From a virus, in the IMG/VR virus record IMGVR_UViG_3300034418_006340, positions 1-26,847 of that record: a stretch of 26,847 nucleotides of DNA. The stretch is one strand, 5' to 3'. The notes under the pieces are model-generated. The model made no database searches and was not told the origin of the DNA. It saw only the letters and a list, made by a program, of their open reading frames with translations. Shown one piece after another: positions 13,872-22,063 of this stretch (position 1 is its first letter; the number at the start of each line of letters is the position of its first letter). The position numbers were made by a program, and so were the translations under genes.

Positions 13872-16307
13872 CTATTTATTAGCAGGTTTACTAGCTGCTT
13901 TTTTCTTAACAGCTATTTCTTTATCCTTTTGCTCTTCTGTTTTCTTGTTATGTCGGACCTTCTCACTGTGGTCCTTCTGTTTAAGGTTATACTCTTTAGT
14001 AATCTTCTCTGCTTGTAGGCGTAAGCTTTCTAAAGAAGTAGTGTCCTCATCAGTGCCTGAAAAATAGCGAGATGTCTCATTATCTTGACGCATTCTCTCT
14101 ATTTCCAACTTAGTTAAATTATCTTGGTCATTTCTTTCATCTTCTCTAGTCCATCCTTCTCTAGTGAAGTTTCTTTCCATGTCCTTCTCTTGAGCAGCGG
14201 CAGCCAATGCTTTATCTTGCATCTCTTTTTGCATCTGCTGTTCTTTTTGTTTCTCTTGCTTCATCTCATTCTCAGCTCTAACTATTTTTCTTCTAATAGA
14301 AGCTATAGAATCTGTAGAGTAAATATCTAGCAATTGTGAGAAATTCATTATTCCATTCTGTATTCCAGCATGGGCTAATTGTTTCATAGTCTGAAGTAAC
14401 TCATAAGAACCTGAACCATCAGTTATTTGTAAACCATATTCACATTCATTGAATTGCTCTCCATCTATTTGAAACATCATAGTAGCTCCGTCATCTAAGA
14501 CGTGCTGAACTTTTTTATTTTTCTTATCCTTCCAAGCATGCTTAGCTGTTTCTAGTAAGCACTCCAGTACTCTTAATTTAACTTGATCATGCTCTAGGAA
14601 CCAATATTCAGTAATATGAGAAGATTGAGTCATCTCTCTTTCTGTATTTCCTACGGCTTGTCTGTTATGAATTTGCCCCTGTCTTGCTTGACTTACTCCA
14701 GCAATCTCACCAAGCTCTTGCTTAATGTGTTGCATCATATTCATATAAAGTTGAATAGTGTTACCCATCTCCATATCAATAACAGGGGAATTCTGATTCA
14801 TTGTACCTGCTAACTTTCCTGTAGCAGCTCCTTTATTACCTTCTTTAAAAGGATCATAGAAAGCAGCATTCATACCCTGAGCAAAAGATAACCATTGGTC
14901 TATTTGCCAATTCTCTGGAATCTCTGCTAAGTTTACTCGCATTATCTTACCATAGTTTTTAGCTATCGCAAGTTCAGTATTGTAGTTTAGTACATTATAG
15001 AGATACTGTAATGGCTTCATTCTGTCCATTAAGGATACCCCATCATTATCATTAGTATTATAGATAGTTCCTACAATACCTGGATGACACTTACTTGGAT
15101 TCTCCATAGACCTAAATTGTACTGGTCTTGGCTGCATTTTACAATAGATGCCTTTGTTGTCATCTTCTCCTCCAGTAGCTCCGCCTATCTTATGGCCTTC
15201 CCACCATTCTGATACCCAAAGAACCTCTTCTTCTTCTCCTGCTTCTTTATTAATTTTATAATTCTCATCAAAGAGATCGTATTGCTCTTCTCCAAATTCA
15301 TCATAGTACTTTACTTTCTTAAGCTTACGCATAGACTTCCAAAGTACTTTTGTTACCTTAATGTTCCCATTATTATCAAATGGAGACCCGTAGCTAAGGT
15401 CATTAGCTAGGATAGAAAGATCTATAGCGTCATCCATTTTAATAGGCAGGTCTGGCTTATAACCAATATCAATAGCTGATTCGCTATTACTATTACCTAC
15501 CATTCCCTCTTCTATATATGTAATCTGACTTGGTGTTAAGTACTCATGATAATCATCTATGATTTGTCCTGGGGACATGTATCCCATAATTGTGATAATA
15601 TCTGAGTCCTCAATATAAGGGGACTCCCCACTACGTACAGTATGTACATTAAGTGGATTCAGTCTTCTAACTACAGGTTCTCCTGCAATAATATCAACTT
15701 GGTAAATTTCTTCAGCACAAATTAAGGCATCTTTAAATCCTTTAGAGAATAGATAGTCTAATTTATTTTGCTTATAAAGATAACTTAAGATTTGAGTAGA
15801 TACTCTTTCTCGAGAATCTTGGTACTCAAAATCCATGTAATTTTGGAACTTAGTGAGTTCCTCTTGTATCTCTTCAGGTTTCTTATTAGGATCCTGAACA
15901 TGAGAAGTAATTAAGTTAATTAACTCCTCTTTAAGTTTCTCCTCTTTAGCAGATATAGCATCATCGTTAACAACTCTAACTTTATAATCAAATTTTCTGT
16001 TAATAGATTCCCCAACTAATAAGTCAATTTTAGGGTTGCAAATAGGATAGTTCTGCATCTTAGCAGGAGAATTTAATCCCATTACTCCTAGTGGGTTACA
16101 GATCTTCTCTATATCAGATTGATCTAATATATCAGAATATAAATCATAGTTGATTCTTTTATTCTGGTAAGATTGTCTTAAGCCTTCATTTTTCCAAATA
16201 GAAGCAGCCTCTCCACCATTAATACATTCCTTGCGCCATTTATCTGTCTTCTGTGCAGTAGACTTCTTTTGGGCAGGAAATTCTATATTGTTTGTTGTAT
16301 ATGCCAT
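13872..16307 (-). CDS. Portal protein (crAss-like type)
   Basis: An 811-aa protein, the size of portals in crAss-like phages. It forms the dodecameric DNA gate at one capsid vertex and docks the terminase. The N-terminal third has the portal-like segment QKRINYDLYSDI, then PKIDLLVGESINRKFDYKVRVVN. The middle has VSTQILSYLYKQNKLDYLF, then RRLNPLNVHTV and MKPLQYLYNVLNYNTELAIAKNYG (stem helix region), and GVSQARQGQIHNRQAVGNTEREM. The C-terminal 170 residues are highly charged Glu/Lys/Gln coiled coil ending in a basic Lys-rich tail. It lies directly after large terminase with a 46-base gap that contains a palindromic TATCTTTG box. Confidence 0.88.
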   Translation of the reverse strand: MAYTTNNIEFPAQKKSTAQKTDKWRKECINGGEAASIWKNEGLRQSYQNKRINYDLYSDILDQSDIEKICNPLGVMGLNSPAKMQNYPICNPKIDLLVGESINRKFDYKVRVVNDDAISAKEEKLKEELINLITSHVQDPNKKPEEIQEELTKFQNYMDFEYQDSRERVSTQILSYLYKQNKLDYLFSKGFKDALICAEEIYQVDIIAGEPVVRRLNPLNVHTVRSGESPYIEDSDIITIMGYMSPGQIIDDYHEYLTPSQITYIEEGMVGNSNSESAIDIGYKPDLPIKMDDAIDLSILANDLSYGSPFDNNGNIKVTKVLWKSMRKLKKVKYYDEFGEEQYDLFDENYKINKEAGEEEEVLWVSEWWEGHKIGGATGGEDDNKGIYCKMQPRPVQFRSMENPSKCHPGIVGTIYNTNDNDGVSLMDRMKPLQYLYNVLNYNTELAIAKNYGKIMRVNLAEIPENWQIDQWLSFAQGMNAAFYDPFKEGNKGAATGKLAGTMNQNSPVIDMEMGNTIQLYMNMMQHIKQELGEIAGVSQARQGQIHNRQAVGNTEREMTQSSHITEYWFLEHDQVKLRVLECLLETAKHAWKDKKNKKVQHVLDDGATMMFQIDGEQFNECEYGLQITDGSGSYELLQTMKQLAHAGIQNGIMNFSQLLDIYSTDSIASIRRKIVRAENEMKQEKQKEQQMQKEMQDKALAAAAQEKDMERNFTREGWTREDERNDQDNLTKLEIERMRQDNETSRYFSGTDEDTTSLESLRLQAEKITKEYNLKQKDHSEKVRHNKKTEEQKDKEIAVKKKAASKPANK

Positions 16308-16320
16308 AATTAATTGATGC

Positions 16321-16339
16321 TATATCTTGCAAAGATATA
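16321..16339 (-). promoter_or_regulatory. Putative portal promoter: TATCTTTG box inside an 8-base palindrome
   Basis: The minus strand holds TATCTTTG (16337-16330), 22 bases from the portal ATG, matching TAnnTTTG. It is embedded in a perfect inverted repeat, TATATCTT (16321-16328) and AAGATATA (16332-16339), spacer 3. Directly upstream is AAAAATAATTTA, nearly identical to the stretch before the holin-promoter box. No TTTG -33 box at the usual distance. The palindrome could bind a dimeric regulator or form a 5' mRNA hairpin. Confidence 0.5.
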
Positions 16340-16353
16340 AATTATTTTTTACT

Positions 16354-18666
16354 TTAAGAAGGAAAATTCCACTTTCTTTGTCCATGGGCAGTTTGTATAG
16401 GTTTAAAGTTCCTAGCAAAAAAGTCATCATCTGCTATAGTCTTTACCTTATCTCTCTGCTTCTTCTCTGCGAACTTAATCTTATCTTCCTTTAAAATCAT
16501 TAACATTATTAATGCTGAGACTCTATCAAAGTTTCCATCAGGATTAAAGTTGATTAGTTCCTTAAGTAACCCTTGGCTCCTTATTCTATGTAGATTAAGT
16601 ACCTCACTTCCTTCCTCTTCTCCATAGGCGGGTTCTAGTAGCCAATCTAATATTAATCTTAAGCCGTAGGCATTAACAGGTTTGGAAGCTGTAGTTCCTT
16701 TAGCTTTATTCCCTATCTTACTTATTGTAATATCCGCAACATCTCTAAGAGATTCGGGAGTGTCACATAGTAAGTGTGTAGAGCTCTTCTGGTCATAGTA
16801 TGAGTAGAGCCCTTTTTTGTTATTCTCATAATTGTGTTCTGTTTTATAGAAAATATTAAGTTTTCTACAAATTTCATAGAATTCTTTGGTACCTCTCCTT
16901 CCTGTATACTCTGCTACTAATCTACCTGTCCACATATCTAGGACCCAAGTAGATCCTAAAGAGGTAGTTACAGAAGCATCGTCATCATAAGTATCTGTAC
17001 CTTGTAGGTATCTACTTCTGAAGACATTACCCATAGCATCTTTCTTAGGCATTTCAAATACCTCTATAACACCAGGGCGATTCTTATTATCTTTTACTGG
17101 CCAATCCTTCTCTAAGGTGTTAGCATTAGCATGTTCTAGTTTTAGGTTTCCTTTGTCATCCCAGATAAGCTCTATATGCCAATGTGCATTTTCAAACCTA
17201 TGAGGGTTAGCCTGTACTTCTGCAAGATGTGCTTTAAGCATAGCCTGTGGGAACATAGCTCCTTTGGCATTTAAAAACATCTCCGAAGGAATCATTGGGT
17301 AGTTCATCATCTCTAGAGATAGAGCTGATGGATCTTTAGATTGTCTCTTCTTATCTCTCTCTGCTTCTTTAAAAGCAGTAGCTCCTTCTACATCAGTATT
17401 ACCATTCTCATCCTTAAATTGGTTCATGGCATATATACAGGATACAAACCATCCTATCTTACCTGATCCTTCCCATTCATCTTCAAAGGGTACAAAGTCA
17501 AAGCCAATAGGGTCTCTAAATATAACCTCAGACTCTTGGATTTTCTCTACGTTACCGCCTGTACCAAGATAAACTGTAGACCCAAATTTCCAACTTCCTT
17601 CCATCTGACAGGCAGTATTGGAACCATGGACAGTAAGTACATTAGGTAAGAGTCCTACCTCCTCTACTGCTATGACTCCAGGTCTTGTTCCCGCTGCAGC
17701 TTCAGGATTCTCTGTAGTAAAGATACCATGCTTAATGTTGGAACCTGTTCCAAATTTTTTCCAGGTTCCTCCCATCTTCTTCTCGTACTCATGTCTCCAT
17801 GGGTTCTTCATATTATTAGGGGCCAATGTCCCTGCCATAGTCTTCATAAAAGGAGATGGGGCATAATCATTGGTGCCAATTCCCCACTCTCCAGGTAGAT
17901 TGTCTAAAGCTTCTCTAGTTTTAGATAATATGTCAGAAGATTTAGAGGATATAGCAGCTCCTACAAATATCTCTGTTTTATATGGATCCTTAATAGATTG
18001 TTCATCATATACCTTAGCTCCGTCAAATAAAAGTTCATGAAGTACGATACCAACTCCTACCATAAAAGATTTACCAAATCCCCTGGATCCAAGCATGAAT
18101 AAGTTTAGGGCTTGGTTATTATATAAAGGATGCCCTATAGGTTTATGGTGTAGCTCCCTAAGCATTTCCCTAGCGGGTTTATAGGCTTTTAGTTCTCCTT
18201 TAGAATTATAGCATTCTTTGGAGAGCTTCATAGTGGATCCTTTTAAGACTTCTAAGATTCCTCTATCTGCAGAGAACTCTTCGTCTTTGGAGAACCCTGA
18301 AAATCCTCTAGCCTCTAGCCAGTTGTAGAAGAACTCCCACTCTATATCTCTTAGGTAGGGGCGCATCTTTTTCTTAGGGGCTGACTTAGGCCCATTTTCA
18401 TCCTGGTGTAGGATAGTTCCAAAGTTTACATAAAAGTAGAGGTTTCCTGGGATAAATCTCCAAGAGTCTCTTTCTTTCTCAAGTTCAGCAGGGATGTCCT
18501 CATCTACATTAACTTCTATTGAAGCATCGTCTATAGACCAAAGTCCTTCAATACATCTCTTTTTTTGTCTCTTCCAGTACTTAATATACTGCAAGGACTT
18601 AGGATGTATTTCAGGAACCTCTGAAATTAAAAAATTATTTCTATTATGTATCTTTACAAAGCTCAT
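16354..18666 (-). CDS. terL: Terminase large subunit
   Basis: A 770-aa DNA-packaging motor with ATPase and nuclease domains. Walker A is GSRGFGKS at residues 193-200; Walker B is VIAVEE at 331-336 with the catalytic Glu; a conserved TENPEAAAGTRPG precedes it. The nuclease half shows an RNase H-like strand with GTDTYDDD (D558) and a later segment SYYDQKSSTHLLCD, then YGLRLILDWLL. The N-terminus (about 1-130) is an extension typical for long terminases of crAss-like and other Bacteroidota phages. The start overlaps the upstream gene stop by one base (TAATG), and the gap after it leads into the portal gene. Both enzymatic centres look intact. Confidence 0.93.
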   Translation of the reverse strand: MSFVKIHNRNNFLISEVPEIHPKSLQYIKYWKRQKKRCIEGLWSIDDASIEVNVDEDIPAELEKERDSWRFIPGNLYFYVNFGTILHQDENGPKSAPKKKMRPYLRDIEWEFFYNWLEARGFSGFSKDEEFSADRGILEVLKGSTMKLSKECYNSKGELKAYKPAREMLRELHHKPIGHPLYNNQALNLFMLGSRGFGKSFMVGVGIVLHELLFDGAKVYDEQSIKDPYKTEIFVGAAISSKSSDILSKTREALDNLPGEWGIGTNDYAPSPFMKTMAGTLAPNNMKNPWRHEYEKKMGGTWKKFGTGSNIKHGIFTTENPEAAAGTRPGVIAVEEVGLLPNVLTVHGSNTACQMEGSWKFGSTVYLGTGGNVEKIQESEVIFRDPIGFDFVPFEDEWEGSGKIGWFVSCIYAMNQFKDENGNTDVEGATAFKEAERDKKRQSKDPSALSLEMMNYPMIPSEMFLNAKGAMFPQAMLKAHLAEVQANPHRFENAHWHIELIWDDKGNLKLEHANANTLEKDWPVKDNKNRPGVIEVFEMPKKDAMGNVFRSRYLQGTDTYDDDASVTTSLGSTWVLDMWTGRLVAEYTGRRGTKEFYEICRKLNIFYKTEHNYENNKKGLYSYYDQKSSTHLLCDTPESLRDVADITISKIGNKAKGTTASKPVNAYGLRLILDWLLEPAYGEEEGSEVLNLHRIRSQGLLKELINFNPDGNFDRVSALIMLMILKEDKIKFAEKKQRDKVKTIADDDFFARNFKPIQTAHGQRKWNFPS

Positions 18667-19262
18667 TAGAATTGTCCTGTTTCACCTGCTGACTCTGCGG
18701 CTCCTCCCCTTAAGGTACCTTCCGTAGATTCTTTGATTAATTTCTCTTTGATATTTAAAAGTTGCTCAAATACTTTACCTGAGTTAACTACCATCTTATC
18801 TAATTGATCTGCAGTTCCTTTTATTACTCTTCCTTTATCGTCTACACTATCCATAGAGTATGGAGTTTTGCTAATAAAATCTCCTCGTTCTACTAATTTC
18901 TTTTCATACCTCACTAGTTCTTTTTGTGCTATAGTAAGTACTCTATTTTGGTATTCTTCTATAAGTTCCACAATTTCTTTGTGTTCCCAATTAAATTTTT
19001 TATCCTTTAAGAAATCTTCAGCTATGAGTTTTCTTTTCTCTTTCTCTACAGTATTCTTCCAAGGGTTAGAATCATGGGGGTCACAACAAAGAGCAATGGC
19101 CCACATCAATTTACTTGATTGGGCCTTTTTGCTACTTTTGTCTTTTTGGTAGACATCCTCGAATAGTTTAATGGTTCTCATTGCTGGATTAGTTATCCAG
19201 TAGTTCTCATTTGTATTCCAGTGTCTAGTTATACTATTTGGGTTTATATTATTTTGGCTCAT
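18666..19262 (-). CDS. Candidate terminase small subunit or terminase-associated protein
   Basis: A 198-aa soluble, helical protein. It has NPAMRTIKLFEDVYQKDKSSKKAQSSKLMWAIALCCDPHDSNPW in its N-terminal third, a basic helical middle (WKNTVEKEKRKLIAEDFLKDKKF), a long helix (HKEIVELIEEYQNRVLTIAQKELVRYEKKL) and a Gly/Ala/Ser-rich C-terminal tail. It lies directly before the large terminase with a one-base overlap, the usual place for a small terminase, and it could oligomerise through the long helix. A clear helix-turn-helix was not seen, so the role is inferred from position only. Its start overlaps the upstream gene by 14 bases. Confidence 0.72.
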   Translation of the reverse strand: MSQNNINPNSITRHWNTNENYWITNPAMRTIKLFEDVYQKDKSSKKAQSSKLMWAIALCCDPHDSNPWKNTVEKEKRKLIAEDFLKDKKFNWEHKEIVELIEEYQNRVLTIAQKELVRYEKKLVERGDFISKTPYSMDSVDDKGRVIKGTADQLDKMVVNSGKVFEQLLNIKEKLIKESTEGTLRGGAAESAGETGQF

Positions 19263-19575
19263 TCCTCATTATAGTTTCTTGGGAAGTGCTTATATCTAAT
19301 ACTTTAGAAATAGGCCCTGCTTGTTCCAAGAGGTCTTCTGGAATGCCATCCCCTGTGGTTATAATAGTTTCTTCAGCAACGTCTTGGAGAAATGCATTTA
19401 TCATATTCTTTAGACGTACTTCTTGAATAGATGAGAATTCCATGACTTCTAACATCATGACTCTTCCCTCTTCTTTATCGCAATAAGCTATTGCTCTCAT
19501 CCCCTTAGTTCTTAAATCATCAAAGAACTTAGTTATGGATTGATTTATTTCCTTCTCTACCATATTATTCGTCAT
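19249..19575 (-). CDS. Small phage protein between chaperonin and terminase genes, unknown
   Basis: A 108-aa soluble acidic protein. The first half is helical and strand-forming (EKEINQSITKFFDDLRTKGMRAIAYCDKEEGRVMMLEVMEF), the second has a helix (QEVRLKNMINAFLQDVAEE) and an Ile/Thr-rich stretch. No recognisable motif. It overlaps the GroEL-like stop by 11 bases and the next gene by 14, so it is translationally coupled in the chaperonin-to-terminase chain. A folding, adaptor or packaging accessory role is conceivable but not shown. Confidence 0.65.
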   Translation of the reverse strand: MTNNMVEKEINQSITKFFDDLRTKGMRAIAYCDKEEGRVMMLEVMEFSSIQEVRLKNMINAFLQDVAEETIITTGDGIPEDLLEQAGPISKVLDISTSQETIMRNEPK

Positions 19576-21100
19576 CTTTAATTATTACACAATTAGTAGT
19601 AAAAATAACTCCTGCAGCTCCCACTGCATTTTGTAATGTTGAAGTTAATACTAAAGCTGGATCTAAGATAGAGTCTCTTTTTACTTGCTCCTCTAAAGTT
19701 GCTAAATTCTCTCCATTGAATGGGATATTTCCATTACTTAACAAAGCTTCTGTTAAGCTTTTCAGAGCTATACTAAGATGTAGCATAGGGATGTCACTAT
19801 TTGCAGAAGACAAATCGTGTAGCTGACAAGCTACTTCTACATAGGTCATAGTTCCACCAGGAACAACTCCTTCTTCTAGTGCGCTTCTTACAGCCCTGAT
19901 AGTATCGTCTAATCTGTCTTTCTTCTCTTTAACTTCTATTTCATTACTTCCTCCAACATAAATAACTGCAGCACCTGCGGATAACATTGCTAGACGCTTC
20001 TTATAGTTCCCAGCAAGTCCCTCTTTGTCCTGATCTATTTTATCTTGATAGTATTGAATCCTAGCATGTACTACATCTTCTTCTCCTTTTCTACCAATGA
20101 TATTAGTTTCTTTAGTAGAGATTTCTACCATTTCTGAAGAGCCTAAGTGAGATGCTGTAATTGACTTTAGGCTTGTCCAACCTACTTTAGAGGTTATAGC
20201 CTTGGCCCCTGTTACAATAGCTAAGTCTTCTACTGCTTCTTTTCTTGCATCTGCAATAAAGGGAGCACGTATAAACTCTATAGGCAAATCAAAATTTGTT
20301 TTGTTGTGTTGTATAATAGTTGCTGCTACTCCAGTTAGATCATTACAAATTACAAGGATAGGAGAACCTAATTCCTTTTGTAAATGAATTACAGCTAATG
20401 CGTCCTCTTGGGTAGTAACATCTAAATCTGTCACAAGTATTCTACATTCTTTATGACGAACTAGGGTTTTCCCATTTGCTAAGGAGGGGATAATATGGCT
20501 TCTATCTAATTTAACCCCTTTAGTTGCGTCTAGCGAAGTAATATAACTTTTAGAATCTGTTACTGTAACAATTCCTTCTTTTCCTATAATAGAAAACGCT
20601 TCTTGTACTAATCCTGCCATTTCAGAATCTCCATTACAAGCGACTAATGCTACGCTATAGATATCTTTATCAGTGGTAGGTGTGGCTAAGCTTCTTACAG
20701 CTGTAACTGCTACTTTTGAAGCCGCTTCTAATTGTCTTCTATATTCTGAAGTCTTTTCTGGATGTTCCTCTAGATACTCAGAAGCTAACTTAATTAAAGC
20801 TGCAGATAGTACAGAAGTACCAGTAGTACCATCTCCTGCAATCTTAGCCGTTTCTTCTGCAGCTCCTTTAATAGTTTGTGCTGCTACATCTTCTATAGGG
20901 TCCCTTAAATTTATTGCCTCAGCAACTGTGACTCCATCTTTAGTAATATGTGGGGGGTTGTATATCTTTGTGATAGCTACATTAGTCCCATAAGGGCCAA
21001 AGGTAGTAGACACAGCATCAGCTGTATCTATACTACCCTTTAGTAACTTTTCTTTAACTTCCTTTCCCTTTACTATTCTACTAGTCTCTCTTATACCCAT
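19565..21100 (-). CDS. Phage-encoded GroEL-like group I chaperonin
   Basis: A 511-aa chaperonin (E. coli GroEL has 548). Equatorial ATP-site motifs are kept: GPYGTN at 35-40, KDGVTV at 54-59, GDGTT at 89-93 (D90 = GroEL D87), DDTIRAVRSALEEGVVPGGT at 398-417 (D399 = D398) and ILDPALV at 478-484 (D480 = D495). The apical domain is intact in outline (EFIRAPFIADARKEAVEDLAIVTGAKAI at about 275-302). Against E. coli GroEL the groove patch Y199/Y203/F204 reads His202/Ser206/Leu207, and the GGM-repeat tail is absent, the protein ending KDDE. It starts 10 bases inside the GroES-like gene and is followed by terminase and head genes, suggesting that it folds virion proteins. Confidence 0.93.
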   Translation of the reverse strand: MGIRETSRIVKGKEVKEKLLKGSIDTADAVSTTFGPYGTNVAITKIYNPPHITKDGVTVAEAINLRDPIEDVAAQTIKGAAEETAKIAGDGTTGTSVLSAALIKLASEYLEEHPEKTSEYRRQLEAASKVAVTAVRSLATPTTDKDIYSVALVACNGDSEMAGLVQEAFSIIGKEGIVTVTDSKSYITSLDATKGVKLDRSHIIPSLANGKTLVRHKECRILVTDLDVTTQEDALAVIHLQKELGSPILVICNDLTGVAATIIQHNKTNFDLPIEFIRAPFIADARKEAVEDLAIVTGAKAITSKVGWTSLKSITASHLGSSEMVEISTKETNIIGRKGEEDVVHARIQYYQDKIDQDKEGLAGNYKKRLAMLSAGAAVIYVGGSNEIEVKEKKDRLDDTIRAVRSALEEGVVPGGTMTYVEVACQLHDLSSANSDIPMLHLSIALKSLTEALLSNGNIPFNGENLATLEEQVKRDSILDPALVLTSTLQNAVGAAGVIFTTNCVIIKDDE

Positions 21101-21405
21101 GTTCCCATAAATGCGTTATCCCGTACTAACAAATATTCTTCTTCTGATATGTACATTCCATTAGCTATTGCTCTAGCATCTGTAACTACGATATCTCCTG
21201 CCTTGAAATCTAATACGCCCTCTCCTACAGCTACTACCTCAATGTTTTCCCAGATAGGTCCCAGAGCTTTAGTTACAAATTCCTGCCTTTGCTCTTCAGG
21301 TAATTCCTCTGCTCCCTTTTCTAAATCGTCTATTTTTCCAAATAGAGGATTCTTAATTAGCACATAATGACGTGCTGGTTTCATTGTTCTTTTTTCACTT
21401 CCCAT
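21091..21405 (-). CDS. GroES-like co-chaperonin
   Basis: I choose the ATG at 21405-21403 (104 aa), which follows an AATTAAATTGAGAAAA leader and clears the upstream stop by 10 bases; an in-frame start 51 bases further up would overlap that gene by 41. The beta-barrel core follows GroES: MKPARHYVLIKNP (8-20), EVVAVGEG (56-63), FKAGDIVVT (67-75), EEYLLVRDNAFMGTWV at the end. Where GroES has its mobile loop with the GGIVL contact, this protein has a long charged, helix-prone stretch (residues 23-50, DDLEKGAEELPEEQRQEF). It overlaps the GroEL-like gene by 10 bases. The pair is read as a matched phage chaperonin system; the GroES assignment is good but less certain than GroEL. Confidence 0.8.
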   Translation of the reverse strand: MGSEKRTMKPARHYVLIKNPLFGKIDDLEKGAEELPEEQRQEFVTKALGPIWENIEVVAVGEGVLDFKAGDIVVTDARAIANGMYISEEEYLLVRDNAFMGTWV

Positions 21406-21415
21406 TTTTCTCAAT

Positions 21416-21697
21416 TTAATTGTTATTAAAAAGACCACTCTTCCCTTGTTGGTCATAAAAAGAAGACATCTGCTTCTTTATTTCATTAAAACTTGCTAAT
21501 ACTACTATAATTTCCTGTGTAACTAAATAGAGGGCTGTCATTGGTTCCTCTACTCCTTCTAAGGGCCCTCCTAAATGTTCCTCATAGAAATTTACAATTG
21601 ATGGATGTATTGCGATTTTATTTCTTATCTGAATATCAGGTTCTATATCACTAGTCTGTATCCATATCCTTGTCAGAATCATTTCTTGCATAGGCAT
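21416..21697 (-). CDS. Small phage protein before the chaperonin genes, unknown
   Basis: A 93-aa soluble protein starting MPMQEMILTRIWIQTSD; ATG codons two and five residues later are equally possible starts, all overlapping the IHF-like gene by 32-47 bases. It has an Ile/Asp-rich N-terminal strand region, an NFYEEHLGGPLEGVEEP segment, and a long hydrophobic helix (MTALYLVTQEIIVVLASFNEIKKQM) that may be amphipathic rather than membrane-spanning. No known motif. It is 10 bases upstream of the GroES-like start, so it could be part of the chaperonin operon. Confidence 0.62.
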   Translation of the reverse strand: MPMQEMILTRIWIQTSDIEPDIQIRNKIAIHPSIVNFYEEHLGGPLEGVEEPMTALYLVTQEIIVVLASFNEIKKQMSSFYDQQGKSGLFNNN

Positions 21698-21908
21698 TCA
21701 TTTTAATTATTTTATGAGGACGAGCTACTAAAAGCCCTAAATGCTTAAATCTAATATTTAAGAAAGTAGAGGGGGTACCAGCTTCTCCCTTTTTTGTAGC
21801 TTCCCTAGCGCATTGGAACTGCGACTCAACTATTGCCTTTACTACATCCACTGGTAACCCAACCTCTAATGATATATCATTGACTATTGATAGTACTCTC
21901 TTTTGCAT
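21651..21908 (-). CDS. IHF/HU-like DNA-binding protein (putative)
   Basis: An 85-aa protein. Residues 5-40 form the two-helix start seen in HU/IHF-type proteins (SIVNDISLEVGLPVDVVKAIVESQFQCAREATKKGE), followed by a strand segment NIRFKHLGLLVARPHK that matches the 'f.GlG.f.v.p' core, and a short basic, then acidic tail. It is shorter than HU (about 90 aa) and lacks a full DNA-binding arm, so it may be a reduced form. IHF-like genes are a known part of the assembly region in crAss-like phages. It could bend phage DNA for packaging or late expression. Confidence 0.7.
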   Translation of the reverse strand: MQKRVLSIVNDISLEVGLPVDVVKAIVESQFQCAREATKKGEAGTPSTFLNIRFKHLGLLVARPHKIIKMNAYARNDSDKDMDTD

Positions 21909-22063
21909 TGTCCTGTTATTGTATGGATCTCAGATCCTAAAATTATTAATATTTCATATGTATATCCTGGATGTTCATTTACCCAGGTCTCGAAGATTTG
22001 AGTCAAAACTATATGGTTTTTTAATAATTTTTCTATGTCTTGGCTTTGTCTCGTTATCGTCAT
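21884..22063 (-). CDS. Short ORF (59 aa) overlapping two neighbours, possibly real
   Basis: The frame runs ATG at 22063 to TAG ending at 21884. It begins inside the 57-aa gene at 21975-22148 in another frame (89 bases shared) and overlaps the IHF-like start by 25 bases. The product (MTITRQSQDIEKLLKNHIVL, then FETWVNEHPGYTYEILIILG) has a normal helical composition and fills an otherwise empty 66-base gap. No motif is recognised. Overlap of this size is unusual, so it is listed with caution. Confidence 0.4.
   Translation of the reverse strand: MTITRQSQDIEKLLKNHIVLTQIFETWVNEHPGYTYEILIILGSEIHTITGQCKREYYQ

Noticed and set aside
20673-20993. Plus-strand ORF of 106 codons
   Set aside because: It is antisense to conserved GroEL ATP-site motifs and has the Ser/Ala/Thr-rich composition of a mirror frame.
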